Positions 17,817 through 26,469 of a DNA stretch of 64,000 nucleotides are shown in pieces. Position 1 is the stretch's first letter; each line of letters begins with the position of its first letter. Under the pieces are notes generated by a model that was not told where the DNA came from, did not search any database, and worked only from the letters and a program-made list of their open reading frames with translations. The position numbers and the translations under genes are program-made. The DNA is from Rhizobium sp. L43 (lineage in GTDB: Bacteria > Pseudomonadota > Alphaproteobacteria > Rhizobiales > Rhizobiaceae): contig NZ_NWSQ01000002.1 in NCBI RefSeq assembly GCF_002531725.1, positions 1 to 64,000 of the forward strand, in the 5' to 3' direction.

Positions 17817-18821
17817 TCAGTCCGCGACCGTGATGACCACCTTGCCCTTCGCACGCCCGGTCTCGACATAGGCCAGCGCATCGCCGGTCTTCTCGAACGG
17901 GAACACCTTGTCGACGACCGGTCGGATCACGCCTGACTCGATCAGGCGGGCAATCTCGCCCAGTTGCTGCCCCTCGGCGCGCATGAACAGGAATGAATAG
18001 GTGATGCCGAGACGCTTGGCCTTTTTCCGAACCCCGCGGCTCAGCAGGCGCAGCACCAGTTTCAGGAACAGGTTCAGGCCGAGTTCCCCCGCGAAGGCAG
18101 GATCGGGCGGACCGGAAATGGAAATGAGCCGGCCACCCGGCTTCAGCACGCCCAAGGATTTTTCGAGCGTCTTTGGATCCTGACTGTTCAGCACGAGATC
18201 GTAGCCCGACAGGAGCTTCTCGAAATCCTGCGTCTTGTAGTCGATCACCACATCCGCCCCGAGGCTTTTGACCAGCTCGGCATTCGCAGCGCTCGTCGTC
18301 GTCGCCACCGTCGCGCCGAGATGCTTGGCGAGCTGAATGGCGAAAGTCCCGACACCGCCGGAACCGGCCTGAATGAAGACCTTCTGGCCGGGCCTTACCT
18401 TGCCCACCTCGACCAGCGCCTGCCAGGCAGTCAGCCCCACCAGCGGGATGGATGCCGCTTCGCTCATGCCGAGGTTGTTCGGCTTCAGCGCCACATCGGC
18501 TTCATCGACGGCAATGAATTCGGCGAACGTGCCGACCCGATGATCGCGCGGCCGTGCATAGACCTCGTCGCCCACCTTGAAGCGCCTGACCCTGGATCCG
18601 GCTTTGACGACCGTTCCGGCAAGGTCGTGCCCGAGGATGAAGGGCGGACGATAGGGGAGAATGAGCTTGAATTCTCCGTCCCGGACCTTGGAGTCCAGCA
18701 GGTTTACGGCCGTCGCCTGAATCCGGATCAGGACATCATTGTCCTGCAATTGCGGTTCCGGCAGATCGGCCAGGCGCAGAGCGCCCTTCTTCTTGTACTT
18801 ATCAACGACGAATGCCTTCAC
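17817..18821 (-). CDS. NADP-dependent MDR-family oxidoreductase (quinone-reductase-like)
   Basis: A 334-residue medium-chain dehydrogenase/reductase without zinc ligands. The GroES-like N-terminal half (residues 1-120, with FILGHDLAGTVV) is followed by a Rossmann fold with GSGGVGTFAIQLAKHLGA. No catalytic Cys/His cluster of zinc alcohol dehydrogenases is seen, so it belongs with quinone oxidoreductases and enoyl reductases using NADPH. It lies between the alpha/beta hydrolase (32-base gap upstream) and the NemA-like reductase. It is likely part of the same TetR-regulated response to electrophiles. The exact substrate cannot be read from sequence. Confidence 0.87.
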   Translation of the reverse strand: MKAFVVDKYKKKGALRLADLPEPQLQDNDVLIRIQATAVNLLDSKVRDGEFKLILPYRPPFILGHDLAGTVVKAGSRVRRFKVGDEVYARPRDHRVGTFAEFIAVDEADVALKPNNLGMSEAASIPLVGLTAWQALVEVGKVRPGQKVFIQAGSGGVGTFAIQLAKHLGATVATTTSAANAELVKSLGADVVIDYKTQDFEKLLSGYDLVLNSQDPKTLEKSLGVLKPGGRLISISGPPDPAFAGELGLNLFLKLVLRLLSRGVRKKAKRLGITYSFLFMRAEGQQLGEIARLIESGVIRPVVDKVFPFEKTGDALAYVETGRAKGKVVITVAD

Positions 18822-18853
18822 GGGGCCTCTCCAATTCGAATTTTAGTGCGGCG

Positions 18854-19717
18854 TCAGGCGCCGAGGAAGGACAAAGCCTTCGGCACGAAATCGGCGTGGT
18901 TCTGGAAAATCCCGCCATGCCCGGCGTCGTCGTAGATCACCAGTTGCGCGCCGGGGATGCGGCGGGCCATATCGGTGCTGTTTACTGTGGGGACCATGAT
19001 ATCATTGTCGCCATTGGCGATCAGGACCGGGATATCGATGCGGCCGAGATCCTGAGGCGCCTGCTGCCCCCAGGCCTTGATCGCCTTCAGCTGCCGCAGG
19101 AAGGCCCTCGGCGTCGGGCCCTTGTCCCTCCCCGCCTTCCGCTCTTTCAAGCGATCCAGAAAGGCTTTCGCGGCTTGCCGGCCATTGGCCGTCGAGGTGA
19201 AAAACAGATAGGTTTTCGGATCGCGCAGCGTCAGCAGGCCTTTGATGATCAGCGGCCAGGACACCGCTCCGACCTGCTTGATCCCTTTGCCCCCGGCCGG
19301 GCCAGTTCCGGTCAAAATGAGCTTCCGCACAAGGTCCGGCGCCTTCAGCGTGATGTCCTGTGCGACAAATCCCCCGAGAGAAAAGCCGAGCAGATCGACT
19401 TTTTGGAACCCAAGCGTTCGGATCAGCGCGATCGCGTCGTGCGCCATCTCGGCGATGGTGAGCGGGGCCGTGCCGCCCGAGGTGCCGATGCCCCGGTAAT
19501 TGGTGGCGATGACGTGATGCTTGGTGGCAAGACCATCGACAATCCGGGGATCGAAATTGTCCAACACCGCGCCCCAATGGTTGAGAAGAACGACCGGCAC
19601 GCCGCCTTGGGGGCCAAGGTCGCGATAGGCAAAAGCTGTTTCCCCCACATTAATCCAGAGATTGGGCGCCTCGGCATAGCAGGTAGCAGGCCGAAGGTAC
19701 CTGATAGACGTGTTCAT
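18854..19717 (-). CDS. alpha/beta hydrolase
   Basis: A 287-residue alpha/beta hydrolase. The oxyanion region is LLNHWGAVLDNFD, the nucleophile elbow GFSLGG carries Ser, the acid is in ANGDNDIMVP, and the catalytic His is in DDAGHGG. It thus has a serine esterase/lactonase-type triad, unlike the Asp-type hydrolase at 14864. It is the first gene of a minus-strand series with the quinone-oxidoreductase-like and NemA-like genes. The long leader (about 170 bases) contains no gene; the promoter probably lies at the operator near 19900. Its substrate is unknown. Confidence 0.87.
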   Translation of the reverse strand: MNTSIRYLRPATCYAEAPNLWINVGETAFAYRDLGPQGGVPVVLLNHWGAVLDNFDPRIVDGLATKHHVIATNYRGIGTSGGTAPLTIAEMAHDAIALIRTLGFQKVDLLGFSLGGFVAQDITLKAPDLVRKLILTGTGPAGGKGIKQVGAVSWPLIIKGLLTLRDPKTYLFFTSTANGRQAAKAFLDRLKERKAGRDKGPTPRAFLRQLKAIKAWGQQAPQDLGRIDIPVLIANGDNDIMVPTVNSTDMARRIPGAQLVIYDDAGHGGIFQNHADFVPKALSFLGA

Positions 19718-19890
19718 CGTTTACTCCATTATCCCGGAACCGGCACGCTTGAGAGCCTTGCCGATGCCGCTCGATGTCCCGGCGAGAAACGCCGTTTTCC
19801 CAATCATCGCCTTAGCCTTCCGTATGACCGCCGACCGTCGCGGTGGTCAGCTTCAGTCACTCCACTATAATGACAACTATCATCATAAAG

Positions 19891-19920
19891 ATTAATGATA
19901 TTCATCATCAAAGCTGTCAA
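19891..19920 (-). promoter_or_regulatory. TetR operator with -35 element (copy 2)
   Basis: This repeats 20 of the 21 bases of the site at 15938, again with TTGACA (19920-19915) three bases beyond it, reading toward the hydrolase-reductase series. Because both copies keep the same order of -35 element and palindrome, repression by blocking the promoter is the natural reading. Confidence 0.75.
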
Positions 19921-19996
19921 GCGGAATTTTCCGGGAAACGCCGACATTCAAGAGAGCCTCATCGGCATTCCAACGCTCGATGCGTGCAAGGAGCGT

Positions 19997-20050
19997 CGTT
20001 GCGGCGTGTCCTTCGAGGCTTCGCCTACGGGCTTCGCGCGGGATGAGGGA
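19997..20050. repeat. dispersed intergenic repeat; remainder of the 19718-20394 gap is empty
   Basis: GCGTGTCCTTCGAGGCTTCG followed by a CGGGCTTCGCGCGGGATGAGG end matches copies at 54832 and 55001. The gap holds this repeat and the TetR operator near 19900. The rest, including the 340 bases before the GGDEF-EAL gene, shows no gene, terminator or RNA that I can support. Confidence 0.6.
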
Positions 20051-20394
20051 GGTTGGAGGGTGCCGCAGCCCGGCCCCTCTTCTTCTCATCGCGCTCATCC
20101 ACGAGGGAAGGCACGATGGAATCGAAGAACCGTCCGATTTGCGGGAAGAATATCCGTTTCGCGCAGGGAACCGCCCGCGCCTTCATCAATGCAACGCGCC
20201 ATTAACCTTCAAAGGTCAGACGATCTTACGGATTTGTCGGTACTGTGCAGCTTGATCAATGACTGTAATGCCCGACCCTCTTAATTCCGCCCGAATGAGT
20301 TGTGGCGGTCTTCGATCACGGTAGGACGACCGGGGACGATGCGGTCCTGCAAACTGGCCATGACGGCTCTTCACATAAACAGGAGCCTGTTCAT

Positions 20395-21942
20395 ATGCCT
20401 CGCATCCAACCGACCAGACCCCAGGTGGAGATCGTTGCCTGGCTCGCGGTCTTCCTGCTTCTCCTCTGCCTGTCCTGGTCCTTCCATTGGCATGAGGGGC
20501 TGGATGCGTTCATCGAGGCGCATCACGACTATCCCTTGGACCACGCGCTCCTCGCCCTGAATATCTCCGGCTTTCTCGGGCTGATTTATTCGGCGCTGAG
20601 GATCAGGGATCTTTCAAGAGAGATCAGTCGCAGACTGCAGGCCGAAAAGAATGTGGACTGGATTGCCTGTCATGACACGCTGACCGAACTGCCGAACCGC
20701 AGATTTCTGGAATCCATCTGCGCGCAAGCAATGAGCGATCAGAGGGCGCAAGAGACCTATGCCGTGTTCAGCATCGATCTCGACGGCTTCAAGAAGATCA
20801 ATGATCTGCTGGGGCACGATCACGGCGATGCGGTGCTGAAGACTGTTGCTCAGCGGCTCTCCTCGCTGTTTCCGCGGGAGCACGTCTTCCGCCTTGGTGG
20901 AGACGAGTTTGTCGTTCTGGCCCGGCGCACGGGAAATCCCGATCTTGCCGCACTGGGGAACCGCATCGTGAGCGTGATCGGCAAGCCGTTCACATTCAAT
21001 GGCGTCGCCGTCGACCTCGGCGCCAGTGTCGGCTTCGCGCTTTATCCGGAGAACGGCGACGACCTCAGCCAGGTCATTCGACATTCGGATTGCGCGATGT
21101 ATGTGGCCAAAAAGCAGGGGCGCAATCTGGTGAAGCCCTTCGTGCCTTCGATGCAGGACGAGTTGGCGAAGCGGGTCCGGGTAGAAGCCGATCTCCGAGC
21201 CGCCATCAAGAAGGCTGAGATCATTCCCTATTATCAACCGCTCGTCGACCTGAAGACGAACAAGATCATCGGCTTCGAGGCGCTGGCACGCTGGAAGACC
21301 GCTTCCGGCGAATTCATCCCGCCGAACGAATTCATTCCTGTGGCGGAGGAAGCCGGGCTGATCGTCGAACTGACCGACCAATTGCTACGCCACGCCTGCA
21401 CCGATGCGCTGTCCTGGCCAAGCGAACTTGTCCTGTCATTCAACCTTTCTCCGATCCAGTTGAGCGACCGGCTGCTGGGGCTCAGAATTCTCAAGATATT
21501 GGGCGATGTCGGTCTGCCCGCGCACAGGGTCGAGCTTGAGGTGACGGAGAGCGCCATCATCCAGGACGCCGTCACCGCACGCATCGTCCTCGACGATCTG
21601 GTGAACGCCGGCGTCAGGATCGCTCTCGATGATTTTGGAACAGGCTATTCCAGCCTCTCGCAGCTCTCCAACTACCGGTTCGACAAGATCAAGATCGACA
21701 GGAGCTTCGTCGCTTCATTCGAAACCAACGACAAGCAGGACAAGGTGATCAAGGCGATCATCGCTCTCGGTGCCGGCCTTGGCGTGACGATCACCGCCGA
21801 AGGCATCGAAGAGGAGAGCCAGCTGCAGCGGCTTCAGGATTTGGGTTGCGACATCGGCCAAGGTTATCTGCTTGGCAGGCCGGCCCCGGTCGAGGAGCTC
21901 GCCGCAGACAGCGTCAGCGCCAGACTTTCGCAACGCCGGTGA
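20395..21942 (+). CDS. GGDEF-EAL cyclic di-GMP turnover protein
   Basis: A 515-residue protein with two N-terminal membrane helices (about 12-30 and 49-68), a GGDEF domain (DTLTELPNRR at 94; GGDEF at 168-172) and an EAL phosphodiesterase domain. EAL is at 295-297, and NLSPIQL, EVTESAI and DDFGTGYSSL metal/loop motifs are intact. No RxxD inhibitory site precedes GGDEF. Both active sites look complete, so it may make or degrade cyclic di-GMP, with EAL activity the commoner outcome. The start MPRIQ has AGGAG nine bases upstream; earlier in-frame ATG codons lack one. It is monocistronic. Confidence 0.92.
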   Translation: MPRIQPTRPQVEIVAWLAVFLLLLCLSWSFHWHEGLDAFIEAHHDYPLDHALLALNISGFLGLIYSALRIRDLSREISRRLQAEKNVDWIACHDTLTELPNRRFLESICAQAMSDQRAQETYAVFSIDLDGFKKINDLLGHDHGDAVLKTVAQRLSSLFPREHVFRLGGDEFVVLARRTGNPDLAALGNRIVSVIGKPFTFNGVAVDLGASVGFALYPENGDDLSQVIRHSDCAMYVAKKQGRNLVKPFVPSMQDELAKRVRVEADLRAAIKKAEIIPYYQPLVDLKTNKIIGFEALARWKTASGEFIPPNEFIPVAEEAGLIVELTDQLLRHACTDALSWPSELVLSFNLSPIQLSDRLLGLRILKILGDVGLPAHRVELEVTESAIIQDAVTARIVLDDLVNAGVRIALDDFGTGYSSLSQLSNYRFDKIKIDRSFVASFETNDKQDKVIKAIIALGAGLGVTITAEGIEEESQLQRLQDLGCDIGQGYLLGRPAPVEELAADSVSARLSQRR

Positions 21943-22138
21943 TGGAACGACCCTAAACGGTCAGATGGGTTTTCCCGTAGACTTCGGCATTTCCGCGATC
22001 TAAGTTGGTGCTCGTTGAGCCTGAAGTCGCATCAGGTCTCAACCCCTTCGCAACGCCTACCGCAATGAATTTCGGTTCCGGCCTGCGCTTCAGCCCTCAA
22101 TTCAACGTAATCTCACCGCGCAAGCGGGAGGAGTTTCC

Positions 22139-22549
22139 ATGGCCAATGCACAATGCGCCTGTGGCGCTCTCAGATTGATGCTTAGCGAACCACCGCAATT
22201 GACTGCGCTCTGCCACTGTTTGGCTTGCCAGCGAAGAACGGGTGCGCCGTTCAGCGCGAATGCGTTCTACTCGATTGACTGTGTCGCAATATCGGGAACG
22301 TCTACAGAATTCATTCGTACCGCTGAGAGCGGTCGCCAGGTCCGAATGCATTTCTGTCCAACTTGCGGTTCGACCGTCTATTGGAAGGCCGATGCCGCGC
22401 CATTCTGGATCGGCGTGGCGGTAGGTTCACTTGCCGACCCGGCCTTCGCGCCACCTGCCCTCTCTGTATTCGAGCAATCGAAACATAGGTGGGTGCAGCT
22501 CAACGAAACGGTAGAGCATTTCCAAGGCCTCCCAATCGACCGATATTAG
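22139..22549 (+). CDS. GFA-family zinc protein
   Basis: A 136-residue GFA (glutathione-dependent formaldehyde-activating enzyme-like) protein. Zinc-binding cysteines are in QCACGAL, CHCLACQRRTG and FCPTCGS, the expected three clusters. Founding members were proposed to add glutathione to formaldehyde, but most homologues have no proven activity. No glutathione-dependent formaldehyde dehydrogenase gene is adjacent. GGGAGGAG lies before the ATG. It is a single gene. Confidence 0.88.
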   Translation: MANAQCACGALRLMLSEPPQLTALCHCLACQRRTGAPFSANAFYSIDCVAISGTSTEFIRTAESGRQVRMHFCPTCGSTVYWKADAAPFWIGVAVGSLADPAFAPPALSVFEQSKHRWVQLNETVEHFQGLPIDRY

Positions 22550-22657
22550 CATCGACGTGGGAACTGGAATTCGGCGACCGTGCTTTATCGCCTGGCATGA
22601 CCGAGGTCGACCAGGCGAGAATTCTCGCCGAAAGTCATGGGAGGCGATTGCGTTTAT

Positions 22658-22695
22658 ATTCTTTATCAGTCATTCTAGAACAATCGATAAAGAAT
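22658..22695. promoter_or_regulatory. 38-bp concentric palindrome upstream of tetR operon
   Basis: ATTCTTTATC and GATAAAGAAT flank 18 bases whose centre is TTCTAGAA; all share one axis (22676.5). The right arm ends two bases before the ribosome site of the TetR gene at 22706, so occupancy would block its transcription. It is a probable autoregulatory operator. Confidence 0.65.
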
Positions 22696-22705
22696 CGGAG
22701 TGACG

Positions 22706-23287
22706 ATGGGCCGAACGCGGGAATTCGATGAGGAGGCGGTGCTGACGGGGGCGATGCACATCTTTCGCAAGCAGGGCTATCAAGCTGCGTCCATCCGAGA
22801 CCTCGAGGAGGCGACGGGGCTCAAAGGCGGAAGCATCTATCACGCCTTCGGCGACAAGGCCGGCCTCTTCGACGCGGCGTTCGGGCATTACAACCGGACG
22901 GTCCTGGAGGGACGCATCGAGCGGTTTGCGCCGCCAGGAAGCGGGCTTCAAGGCCTGCGCGAATTGTTCCTGTCGCTCCTGCATGAGCCCGACGATGGCT
23001 CCCTCGGTTGCCTGATCACCAACATGGCGGTGGAATTTGGCGGCGGCGTCGAACCGCATCCCCGTGTCGAAGCAGCGCTCGGCCTCCTTCGCACCACGTT
23101 CCGCTCGCGGCTCACCGAGGCGTCAGCCTTTGCTCGGGGCGCCGACGGAGCCAAGGCGACGTGGACAGCCATCCGCCTTCTTGCCCTCTATCAGGGCCTC
23201 CTCGTGCTCATTCGCGGCGGCGAAGACAAGACCGGCCTGCGGCAAGCGATAGAAGACGAATTCAATCAACTGGAGACTCTCCTATGA
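22706..23287 (+). CDS. TetR-family regulator
   Basis: A 193-residue TetR regulator. The N-terminal helix-turn-helix (residues 8-55: AVLTGAMHIFRKQGYQAASIRDLEEATGLKGGSIYHAFGDK) is typical, and the ligand domain carries CLITNMAVEF as in the TetR_C_16/YxaF-like group. ATG 22706 has GGAG five bases before it; a GTG six bases earlier overlaps that site. It heads an operon with a SnoaL-like gene (ATGA overlap) and a TfoX-domain gene. A concentric palindrome upstream suggests autoregulation. Confidence 0.86.
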   Translation: MGRTREFDEEAVLTGAMHIFRKQGYQAASIRDLEEATGLKGGSIYHAFGDKAGLFDAAFGHYNRTVLEGRIERFAPPGSGLQGLRELFLSLLHEPDDGSLGCLITNMAVEFGGGVEPHPRVEAALGLLRTTFRSRLTEASAFARGADGAKATWTAIRLLALYQGLLVLIRGGEDKTGLRQAIEDEFNQLETLL

Positions 23288-23646
23288 CACCTGAGGCCTT
23301 ATGGAATCGATATGCGGCCATCTGGTCGCTGGATGCCGACGCTCGCGAGCCGGAAATGTTGGCTTGCCTCGCTGACGATGTGACCTATTGCGATCCCAAT
23401 GGAGCGATCGCCGGACGAGCCGGTCTCTCGGCCTACATGGCCGGATTTCAGCAGAGCGTACCAGGAGGCCGGTTCAAGATATTGAGCGTTCTCCATCATA
23501 ATGAACGTTCGCTGGCGCGCTGGGCGCTGCGCCGGGAGGACGAGAGGGTCTTGCAGACGGGCACGAGCTTCGGGGTGACTTCCGATGGCCGGCTCGGCGC
23601 GATCACCGGCTCCTTCGATCCTCTGGCGGAGCAGCCGCATGAGTAG
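23284..23646 (+). CDS. SnoaL-like / NTF2-fold protein
   Basis: A 120-residue single-domain protein of the SnoaL/NTF2 fold: helix start ALWNRYAAIWS, LADDVTYCDPNG, FKILSVLHHNER and the terminal FDPLAE are typical. Members bind small hydrophobic molecules or act as isomerases or hydrolases; the pocket residues do not identify a substrate. Its ATG overlaps the TetR stop and its end overlaps the next gene by eight bases, so all three are translated together. It is a likely target and effector-handling partner of that TetR. Confidence 0.8.
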   Translation: MTPEALWNRYAAIWSLDADAREPEMLACLADDVTYCDPNGAIAGRAGLSAYMAGFQQSVPGGRFKILSVLHHNERSLARWALRREDERVLQTGTSFGVTSDGRLGAITGSFDPLAEQPHE

Positions 23647-24019
23647 CGAGACGACACGCAGGCTGGCGCTCGACTTTGCGAGCCAGCTCGCCCCGCCCGG
23701 CTCCGTCGATGTCCGACGCTTCTTCGGCGGATCCGCCTTGGTCCGAAACGGCGCGCAATTCGGATTCGTCATGAAGGGCACGCTGTATCTTCGCGTCGAC
23801 GATGCGATGCGCGCGGAGTTCGAGGCAGATGGTTCCGAACCGTTCAGCTATCGCGCCGCCGGCAGGGAGGTGACGGTTCGTCGCTACTACGCCGTCCCGG
23901 CACATGTGATCGACGATCCCGCATTGCTGCGCGCGTACTCAGAGCGAGCATTGCACGCTACCTCCTCGGGCGGCCGCCGACTCTCCGACACGACCCTGGC
24001 CGTGAGCCCATGTGGTTAA
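23639..24019 (+). CDS. TfoX N-terminal-domain protein
   Basis: A 126-residue protein of the TfoX N-terminal family (VDVRRFFGGSALVRNGAQFGFVMKG; YYAVPAHVIDDP). In enterobacteria the domain is part of the competence regulator TfoX/Sxy; stand-alone forms in rhizobia have no known function. MSSETT was chosen as the start because it lies in the coupled overlap with the SnoaL-like gene. It is third in the TetR operon and converges on the racemase-family gene 42 bases away. Confidence 0.8.
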   Translation: MSSETTRRLALDFASQLAPPGSVDVRRFFGGSALVRNGAQFGFVMKGTLYLRVDDAMRAEFEADGSEPFSYRAAGREVTVRRYYAVPAHVIDDPALLRAYSERALHATSSGGRRLSDTTLAVSPCG

Positions 24020-24061
24020 TGCCGATGCCCACGCCCGCCCCGCGGATTCATGCCCGAACGC

Positions 24062-25099
24062 TCAAATCTCCCCAGCCGAGGGTCCCCAGACATCCGTCAG
24101 GGCGAAGCCGCCGGGATGGGGGTCGAAGGGGTCGAGGGCTACCTGGGTCAGGCCGAAGGTGAAGCCGCGGCCGGTGATGGTGGGGATGACGGCGGGGCGG
24201 CCGGCCACTTCAGTGACGGCCTGCAGACCGACCTCGAACTCGGAGCCGATGATCGATTTCGAGGTGAAGATATCGCCGACCTTGGCCTTGCCGCGGGCAT
24301 AAAGCGTGGCGAGATTGGCGGAGTTGCCGGTGCCGCAGGGCGAGCGGTCGGCGCGACCCGGCCACATGGTGGTGCAGGTGCGCACCGTGCCGTCGGCCTC
24401 GGTATCGCGGAACATCACATAGGCGACGCCTGAGATGGCCGGGATCTCGGGATGGACGACCTTGATGTCGCGGTTGATCAGTTCTTTCAGGATCATGCCA
24501 GCCTGGACGAGGCCGGCGGCATTGGCCTTCTCGATCGTCAGACCGATCTGGCCGACATCGACGAGCGCATAGAAGATGCCGCCATAGCAGAGATCGGCCT
24601 TGATTCTTCCCCAATGCGGCGTGTCGATCTCGACATCGAGCTCATGCACAAAGGAAGGCACCATGGTCAGCCGGACCTTCTCGCAGCGCCCGTCGCGGCA
24701 GGTTGCCGTCGCCTTGACGAGGCCGGCGGCGGTTTCGAGCGTGACGATCGTTTCCGGCTCCTGCATCTCGACGATGCCGGATTCAAGCAAGGCGGTGGTG
24801 ACGCAGATCGAGTTCGAGCCGGAGCTCGCATGCGCCTGATCGGGCTGCAGGATGATGAAGGCCGCGTCGGCCTCCGGGTGCCTCGCCGGCAGCAGCAGAT
24901 TGACCGAGCCGATCGGGGCGCCGCGCGGCTCCAGGCAAAGAAAGCGACGAAGCTCGTCGCCCTTCGGATCGGTGTTCAGCCAATGCAACTGGGCGGCGAT
25001 GGTGTCGCCCGGGATTTTCGGCACGCCGCCGATCGCCACACGGCCGATCTCGCCTTCGGCATGAACATCCAGCAGCTGAATCGTGCGCTTCCATCTCAT
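24062..25099 (-). CDS. proline racemase-family enzyme, Ser/Cys active site
   Basis: A 345-residue proline racemase superfamily protein. The second catalytic Cys is present (Cys255 in DRSPCGTGNSA), but the first is Ser93 (SSGSNS, where racemases have MCGHNS). Enzymes of the superfamily with Cys/Cys racemise or epimerise proline or 4-hydroxyproline; substituted forms include trans-3-hydroxyproline dehydratases. It precedes no aminotransferase, but an FAD dehydrogenase gene lies 40 bases upstream on the same strand, as in hydroxyproline catabolic clusters. Epimerase versus dehydratase cannot be decided from sequence. The length is normal. Confidence 0.85.
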   Translation of the reverse strand: MRWKRTIQLLDVHAEGEIGRVAIGGVPKIPGDTIAAQLHWLNTDPKGDELRRFLCLEPRGAPIGSVNLLLPARHPEADAAFIILQPDQAHASSGSNSICVTTALLESGIVEMQEPETIVTLETAAGLVKATATCRDGRCEKVRLTMVPSFVHELDVEIDTPHWGRIKADLCYGGIFYALVDVGQIGLTIEKANAAGLVQAGMILKELINRDIKVVHPEIPAISGVAYVMFRDTEADGTVRTCTTMWPGRADRSPCGTGNSANLATLYARGKAKVGDIFTSKSIIGSEFEVGLQAVTEVAGRPAVIPTITGRGFTFGLTQVALDPFDPHPGGFALTDVWGPSAGEI

Positions 25100-25139
25100 A
25101 TCGAAATCTCCAGATCAGACGCGGCGGATGATGCCGCCC

Positions 25140-26390
25140 TCAATATCGGTCTATGCGGAACGGGGTCATGTCGAGCGGCGGCTCAGTGCCGGTCACCATA
25201 TCGGCAATCACGAGCGCTGTCGTTGCGGCATAGGTCAGGCCGAGATGGCCGTGGCCGGTCGCATAGAAAACACCTGATATCTTCGAGGACGGCGAAATGA
25301 TCGGGATGGTATCGGGCAGCGCCGGGCGATGCCCCATCCATTCCGTCGTCTCCTCGGCCTTCAGCCCCGGCAGCGCCCGCTGGGCATGGCGCACCAGCAC
25401 CCTGGGGCGGCGGAAATCCGGAGCCGCATCGAGGCCGGCGAGTTCGACATTGCCGCCGACGCGGATGCCGCCCGCCGTCGGCGTCACCATGAAGGCGCGA
25501 TGCGGCCAGATCACCGAATAGCGCATGGAGATGCCGGGCTTCATGATCTGCGTGTGATAGCCGCGCTCGGTCTCGAGCGGGATCGGCTCGCCGAGCTTTT
25601 CGGCAAGGAAGCGGGTGTGGACGCCGGCGGCGAGCACCACCGAACCAGCCTCGATGCGCCTGCCATCCTCGAGAAGAACGACGGCGGTGCCATCGCCCTT
25701 GCGCTCGATATTCCTGACCGCGCCGGAGATGAAGGCCGCGCCCGCAGCTTTGGCGGCGTCGGTGAGTTTCACCACCAGCTGGTAGGGATCGCGGATCGAC
25801 TTGTTGTCGGGCAGCAGCACGGCTTTGGCGATCGCCGGCGATAGGGCCGGCTCATAATATTGGATGGCGCCGTTGCTCAACACCTCGAATTCGAGACCGT
25901 AGCGCTGCATCATGGCGAGATGGCCGCGATCGGCGGTAAATTCCGCCTCGGTCTCGTAGATGGCGAGACAGCCCTCCTCGGTCATCAGCTCGGGCGCGCC
26001 GATCGCCTGCAGCATTTGCCTGAAATCGCCGAGCGCCCGGTGCGACAGGCTCATGCCGGCATCCTCGATCGCTCGCAGCCGCGACGGCCGGCCGGCGGCG
26101 AGGAAGCGCAGGAACCAGGGCAGCATTTTTGCCGCATAGGACGGCCGCAGCCAGACCGGGCCTTCCGGATCGAGCAGCCAGCCGGGGATCTTCTTCCAGG
26201 TCGAAGGGCCGGAACCGGCGGCAAAATCCAGTGCGATGCTCGCCATATTGCCGAAAGAGGTGCCGCGTCCCGGCTCACCCTTGTCGATCAGCGTCACCTG
26301 CAAACCACGCCGCTGCAGCTCGAAGGCGATCGCGGCGCCGATCACGCCCGCGCCGACGACAACCACGCTTTTCTTCGTCTCATCCGCCAT
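25140..26390 (-). CDS. FAD-dependent D-amino acid dehydrogenase (DadA / D-hydroxyproline type)
   Basis: A 416-residue DAO-family flavoprotein. The dinucleotide loop VVVGAGVIGAAIAFELQRRG is at residues 9-28, ETERGYHTQI and VGGNVELAG are family strands, and the C-terminal GHGHLGLTYAATTA contacts FAD. It would oxidise a D-amino acid to the imino acid, passing electrons to the respiratory chain. Adjacent to the proline-racemase-family gene, cis-4-hydroxy-D-proline is a likely substrate (the HypO/LhpB role); the usual deaminase and semialdehyde dehydrogenase genes are not in this window. Its start lies 79 bases from the stop of the lipoprotein hydrolase gene. Confidence 0.86.
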   Translation of the reverse strand: MADETKKSVVVVGAGVIGAAIAFELQRRGLQVTLIDKGEPGRGTSFGNMASIALDFAAGSGPSTWKKIPGWLLDPEGPVWLRPSYAAKMLPWFLRFLAAGRPSRLRAIEDAGMSLSHRALGDFRQMLQAIGAPELMTEEGCLAIYETEAEFTADRGHLAMMQRYGLEFEVLSNGAIQYYEPALSPAIAKAVLLPDNKSIRDPYQLVVKLTDAAKAAGAAFISGAVRNIERKGDGTAVVLLEDGRRIEAGSVVLAAGVHTRFLAEKLGEPIPLETERGYHTQIMKPGISMRYSVIWPHRAFMVTPTAGGIRVGGNVELAGLDAAPDFRRPRVLVRHAQRALPGLKAEETTEWMGHRPALPDTIPIISPSSKISGVFYATGHGHLGLTYAATTALVIADMVTGTEPPLDMTPFRIDRY

Positions 26391-26469
26391 GAATCAACCC
26401 ATCGCACGGCAGACAGGATTGCCGTCGCGACTCTGATATATCAGATCAGCGGTACTGCCTACGAAATTT

